Shown here: piece after piece, positions 58,701-64,000 of the stretch
Numbering within the stretch: position 1 is the first letter of the stretch
Layout: every line of letters starts with the position of its first letter
From: Pyrrhosoma nymphula
Taxonomy: Eukaryota > Arthropoda > Insecta > Odonata > Coenagrionidae
Assembly (NCBI GenBank): GCA_963573305.1
Contig: OY754339.1
Span: forward strand, 72,401,376 to 72,465,375
DNA: 64,000 nt
Reading direction: 5' to 3'
Position numbers and translations under genes: made by a program
Notes under the pieces: model-generated
The model's input: only the letters and a program-made list of their open reading frames with translations
What the model was told of the DNA's origin: nothing
The model's database searches: none

Positions 58701-61700
58701 ACGGAAGGTGCGGCTTTACTCAGTATTTTATTTACTTTGTAAATTAAAATAGTTCCCCAGCGTTCTCCTTGTATTTTATTATAGCCGCTAATGGAGGCCG
58801 TGAAGGAGAATTTTTTTATTTCGTTTTAGTCCATGGCAAGAAATTCATTTTTCAAGCTCTCACAAAAAAATAACCTATTCTCTGGCACAATTGATAAATT
58901 TACATAACTGATCGTACTTGAAGTATATATTAACATAGATTACAAAATGGTTCATGAATACCAATTAAGAGAACTCGGAGCAAATGGGAATGGGCACTCA
59001 AATTCGCAATAGTCTATGTAGAGTTATTTATTATTGCATTGGCTGCGCCGTAAGCAGAGGTACTAGTTTAAAAGAAGGCGTCAGCGAAGAGGTGTGCATG
59101 AGGCAGGTCTTCTGGATTTTCGTCCGCGTCGGATCATCCTGGCGGACAACATGTTACGCTTGCGTTTCAGTCTGTTTCTTCCGGTCTTAAGTAAGTATCT
59201 GATGTGATATTTTTGTTGCCCTGCTCATGGCCGGTGGCAGAAATGAAACCATGTGAATCCAAAAGAGCCATGGAATCTGCGACTCAAAAAATGTGTTCAA
59301 AAAGCTTTGCAAAAATACTAGGTTAATTTAATGAATACATAAAACATTGAGTTCATTGTCATTAATTTATTGTTTTCATAAAATTTAAGAAATGACGTTT
59401 TTCCACTTCTTTCCTCATTACTAATTTATTCCTCCGACAAAATTCGACTGCCTTCTTAAAGCGGTAATTTCTTGTCTCTAACTACTACTCTCCTGCATTA
59501 TTTTCATCCCTTTCCCTCCTCCGCCACTGCATTCCAATCACTTAGGCTTTTCTTGGTTGTGACTTCCATAATAATGAGATAAATGATGAGAAAAGGCAAA
59601 TCTCTTCAAAATAACTTAGCCTAAAAGTTGATACGTGGCAAATAGATAGTTAATTAGGCAGTCAGCACAGTTTTTGCAACCGATTTCTCAAGCCATTCAT
59701 CTAATTTCGTATTAATTATAGCCATTAATGTAAGGTATACAATTAATACTTTATCTCATGAATAATCCTTTTTGCTTTTAAGCTATCTTCCAATAAATTA
59801 CCATCTTTTTGTCATCCCCCTCAGAATTCAGTCCTACAAGAAATAATGGGGAGAAAGACAATTGATAAATAAGATATGTATCCATTAATTTTACCTCGTT
59901 ATTTCTCTGGAATGGTAATAGTTATGATGTAACATGAAAACCCAATTATATGAATGTATATTCAACACAAAACTAAATGAAAAACACATAGGGAGCTATT
60001 TTATAATGCTCCACCAACCTCACAAATACCAAGTTCAAACTCTGATGACTCAATGTGTCTAAAGCTTTACATCTTTGATTCTCATCTCTGCTATACTGGG
60101 TCTCTAGCTCTACAAAATTAACTACTCTTTGCATGTGAAATTGGCCAAAGATAGATAAAGGTAAAACATATCCTGACCAATTTGAAGCAAATGATACATA
60201 CCTTAAAGGTTCCGTGAATTTCGCGAGGGCATATTCGGTATGTTGTTCTGAGGGAGATTCATTGGCCTACTAGTTCCGAGTGCTCTACGATACAACATAC
60301 TCTTAAGTCTTTCAGTACCTTTTTAATTTTAACTCTTAACTTCTTTCTTTAAAATTAAAAGTCAGGTGCACTAAATTCACAAAGCTCTCCGCTGAAAACA
60401 CAAATCGCCAACTTGAAAGCTGGTGAGACACTAATTGGAGTAAAGCAACCAACCGATGAAAGCATTATTGCCGAAATACACGTTAGAGGGGCAATCTCTA
60501 CAATCAGAAAATTTGGTTTTGCAAAACAATGAGGGTAGGAATAAAATTACACTGTACTTATGTATATTGCACTTGATATACTGAATGCTTTGTTTTTATC
60601 AGGTTGTCATTAATTTTACTAACATATGAAATGAAGAGCCTGGAAAATAGCAGACGCATCTCCAATTTCACGGTTAGCATTCGAAGCATTATGACCAAAG
60701 CTTTTGTTTGGAATCAGATAAGTGCTTGCAATGGCATAAATCCGATTAACAACTGGTCGTTGGGACAAAGTATCATTTGTAAAGGCAAAACTGAGGACTC
60801 TAGGCTTACTCCCTGAGATGAACTAAACTATCATTTTCTAATTTTAGCGCTATTATTATGTACCGGAATCAGTTATACAGCAGATTTATATTTGTTGTTC
60901 AATAATTATATGGAATTCGCTTTTTCTCAAAATATTCAAGAGGACAACTCCCAATCAAAATGTACCCCGTAATGTTCTCCTTTTCTTTGATACAGCATAC
61001 CATTTGAATGGGACAAATACCAAACCATTCGAAAATAATCCCACGGAAATTCAGGTTCTTAATACCATGGAACTAACCTTGGTTTTTCTCTTTCTTGTTT
61101 CTTTACATACCCTTAATCATCCATGTGGGCGTCCATTCTTCCACTTATAAAGTAATAGAACGACCAGTAAACGATTATGGGTTCTTCGCCGCAATAAACG
61201 CTCTCAAACAACTGTTAGAGGTGTGAATGCGTGCTATCTTTCTAATCGTGTTCCATTTACCGAATATTACAGGTTAAAAATATTTCATTGCATTGAGCTT
61301 GGAATAGTTATCTTTTCCTATGTAAAATGTCACGTAGAGTCTAATGATTAGCTTAAATATGCTGTTGTGATTTAAATTACAGATCAATCAACAGTTATTG
61401 TTGCTTGGATTAAATAGCTGAATTACTGAAATGTACATTTGGTCGAGTGATGTCACAGCAGGATAACTAAGAGAAGAATGGACTGGTATTAGAAAGAGAG
61501 AAATGTTAGGAAAACGTAATCTTCAAGTTAAGAATCCCGATTTTCAGGACGCCATAATTTAATCGTTTTCCTTATCAAGCGAATGAGAAGGGTTCATAGA
61601 TGATCCAGTACTGGAAAGGAAGCCGGATGATCTAGCTAGAAAACCTGGTTCATTACTATTTAATGCCAACAGATGCCTGTCTGTATCAAATAAAATCTCA

Positions 61701-62589
61701 AGACTTCCCAACATCAATGGTATTGGAAAATCCCCTTTGACAGGTAGATGTCCCCGGGGTAGATTCCTTTTGAGTGAAAGTACTATAATTTTTAGTACTT
61801 TTGTATCCTGAGTATATCGATTTCGTTGGATGCTTTTGAAGAATGTTCCAACAGAGAAGTTAATTTTTTTAAACTAAATATTCTTCCGTGAAACGAAATT
61901 CCAAACCTGTCATAGGTTGAAAAGTTTAGGCATGTCTCGTGCACGCCATGTTGGAGCACTGTTTCAGCCTCGAGGTGTACGGAGAGAATGCCCGTCACTA
62001 ACATCCGTCTCTCCTTTCAAATGCTACACTTTCACCATTGTTGCTAGACCTTTAGAAATGCACCTTTGACACATCAACAAAAAATCACTTTCTTAATCAC
62101 TTACGTGAGAGATTGTTAGCTATAATCCATTCCCTCCATTTTCTCTGCAATCAAGAATATTTATAAAGCTCTTGTTGTACGAAAAGTCTCTTAACGACCA
62201 CGTTTAATTTATTTTTTACCATTAGCATGGTGAAAATTAAAAAAAAAGTAGACTAAAGAAAAAAAACATAATTGCATATAAATGGAGTAGCAGTCAGAAA
62301 TAAACAATTTATCACAGCATGGATTTTCGTGAAATGAAGAATAAAGATTTGACGACAATATTTAATGAATTAAAAATGTGAAAAACCCAAAGTATGAATA
62401 TTAATGCATTCAAATATTTTTTCATGAATAGTATATGACAATCATTGCTGATATGAATATTTTGAATTGCATTATTATGTTCTATAAGTGGTTTATAAAA
62501 GGCTATTTTTATTATTATTTGATAATATTTGGTTTCCCGGGATTTTGCCCCGTCTGAAGTCGCATTTGTATCGTAAGCTGTAACTCTTA
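58701..62589. other. anonymous DNA
   Basis: No ORF with a known motif and no structured repeat recognised. A donor-like AAGTAAGT at 59189-59196 follows the ORF 58984-59190, but that frame ends in a stop just before it. Confidence 0.35.
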
Positions 62590-62973
62590 GGCCGGGTTCA
62601 CACGATGTCACTCAGGAGCGCTTCTAAGTGGTTAGTTAGTGGCGCGTTAGTGGCGCTTCCAACGCGCCACCGACGAGCGTCGGACCGGCGTTTTCAGAAA
62701 CGCGCTCGCGCGTGCGTGGTGCTACTAACGGGCGTGATAAGCGCTGATAACGTGCGTTCGAATTTTAAGTAAAGCAATGGTTGCAGGTTCAGGCTAGTTC
62801 ACAACCGCGAAGCTAGGAAGCGCTTCTCACGCCAGTTAGCCGCACCACGCACGCGCGTACGCGTTTCTGAAAACGCCGGTTCGATGCTCGTCGGTGGCTC
62901 GTTGGAAGCGTCACTAACGAGCCACTAACCAACCACTTAGAAGCGCTGATGAGTGGCCTCGTGTGAACCCGGT
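62590..62973. mobile_element. long-TIR MITE, about 384 bp
   Basis: The left arm 62590-62745 and right arm 62819-62973 are long inverted copies (about 155 bp each, well conserved) around a spacer of about 73 bases. The termini are GCCGGGTTCACACGA on the left and, reversed, ACCGGGTTCACACGA on the right. TTA precedes the left end (62587-62589), as would fit a PIF/Harbinger-type 3-bp target, but the right flank (TTTCA) does not show a clean duplicate. The arms are GC-rich with repeated GCGCGTTAGTGGCG-like words. It contains no transposase and would be mobilised in trans. Confidence 0.88.
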
Positions 62974-64000
62974 TTCATGCATGTCTGTTACTCTTCACAG
63001 TTACAGTTTATTTCCCTACCTTACATTGCTCTTCTTGACCGGTTTGTGCAGTGAAAGTAAAATTTGAAAGATGAAAATCTGTAATTGGGTGCGTTACCCA
63101 ATTTAAATAGATTCTGGAATGTATTAATGTTATGCTGTGAGTTGAATAATACTGTCAAATTGGGTGACACATTCCACTATCCATCCATTATTAATAAAAA
63201 AAGAGGAAAATATAAAAATAAAATTTGACTCAGCGAGCCGCGGTCCTGTAACTTTGAGTACCGTTGACTATATTTTATCCCCTAAACTATTCCTTTTCTA
63301 TTCATGCGATAAATTATTCACTGTATAGTTAAATTCTGCAATTATATGCATTTGATGTGCTGGAGATGGTTACTTCAATTTTGGTCGATAACTCCACAAA
63401 AAGGCACTCTGGTTTCACGACATGAATTCATAGTACTCTGCTATGTTATGTCAATATTTTATTGAAATTCATTTTTTTAATATTTTAATACTTATCACGC
63501 TAAAATTTATGTATCTATTGAGGGGGTATTCCTCCGAATATCACCTTGCTAATGAGCTCTTCTGCAGCCAAACGAGTTGGCTATCTAATCCGGTGTATTA
63601 GATAGCCATGAGTCCATAAGAAAAAGTACAAGTGAAATGTCGAGATACCTATGACCAATCGACCAGTGGCGATGAAATAACCTAAAAATTATAAGAAATT
63701 CGTATGCAACATTTTTTATTTATGGACAAAGTATTTCAGATAAATTTCTATGGGACTTTAAGTGAAAAGTGCCCGGTTGTTTTGGGTAGATATCCGTATG
63801 CTATTCGCAAATGTTGTAAAGACCAATGCTGTTATGTGAAAAGAAATTAGTGAACGTTAATTTGATACGGATGTTAAAACTGGTACACTCAAGTGCCTAA
63901 GATGTTTAAGTTCAGAAACAGATGAAAACTCAGTACTATTCACTGAAAATTTAATCCTGGATGATGACGATGAGGCCCTGAAACGCGTTGAAAACATTGC
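62974..64000. other. anonymous DNA with a 12-bp hairpin
   Basis: TGGCTATCTAAT (63578-63589) and its exact complement ATTAGATAGCCA (63597-63608) form a 12-bp stem with a 7-base loop. No U-run follows, and its role is unknown. Nothing else recognised. Confidence 0.5.

Noticed and set aside
63951..64000. Possible further hammerhead-like motif ending in GAAACGCG
   Set aside because: A GATGAGG word and GAAAC are present, but there is no stem II and no GTC, and the window ends before it can be judged.
1..64000. CRISPR arrays, operons, integrons or phage modules
   Set aside because: The tandem arrays lack unique spacers between identical short repeats, and the sequence is eukaryotic throughout.

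Overview
This window is AT-rich, intron- and repeat-rich eukaryotic DNA, almost certainly from an arthropod and most likely an insect. The evidence is a broken mariner (DD34D) transposase, an RTE-like LINE reverse transcriptase, a Helitron-type Pif1 helicase relic, tRNA-derived SINEs and several non-autonomous DNA transposons. Some dispersed repeats (the family beginning CTACATCTACAT, and long G/A-rich tracts) remind me of damselfly or other hemimetabolous insect genomes, but that is only an impression. I see no bacterial features, no operons, no CRISPR array, no rRNA gene and no complete host gene. One short stretch (44731-44842) looks like an internal exon of a host gene, so much of the window could be intron.

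Layout. 1-3.5 kb: satellite-like DNA, with a TGTACA palindrome cluster, a 32/64-bp minisatellite and a degenerate array of about 120 bp. 3.54-3.81 kb: a 264-bp hAT-type MITE with a perfect 8-bp target duplication. 3.8-12.6 kb: mostly anonymous DNA with one SINE-like sequence. 12.67-14.15 kb: a 5'-truncated LINE on the minus strand. 16.78-17.80 kb: a foldback and three further motifs resembling hammerhead-ribozyme cores. 17.92-18.52 kb: two unidentified ORF fragments, one with an inverted duplication of its own start. 19.0-20.25 kb: a dead mariner inserted in an older repeat; a copy of that repeat lacking mariner lies at 56.1-56.6 kb. 26.4 and 34.1 kb: two copies of one SINE family. 28.56-30.01 kb: a Helitron helicase pseudogene. 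31.3-32.5 kb: a purine-to-pyrimidine strand switch. 34.6-35.5 kb: a perfect-looking hairpin and four 170-bp tandem units.

37.6-42.2 kb is a nested stack. An old dispersed repeat is split by a DNA transposon of about 2.9 kb with seven copies of the motif GTGACGGAATTACC near its ends. That transposon is in turn interrupted by a 219-bp tRNA-bearing element with a perfect 13-bp target duplication. 47.9-54.1 kb: further copies of dispersed repeats, including two inverted copies of a 0.7-0.8 kb unit. 58.06-58.7 kb: the CTACATCTACAT family. 62.59-62.97 kb: a MITE with arms of about 155 bp.

No gene network can be described: every protein family I recognise is a decayed transposable element. The useful content is the insertion order, the non-autonomous element structures, and the hammerhead-like and subterminal motifs.
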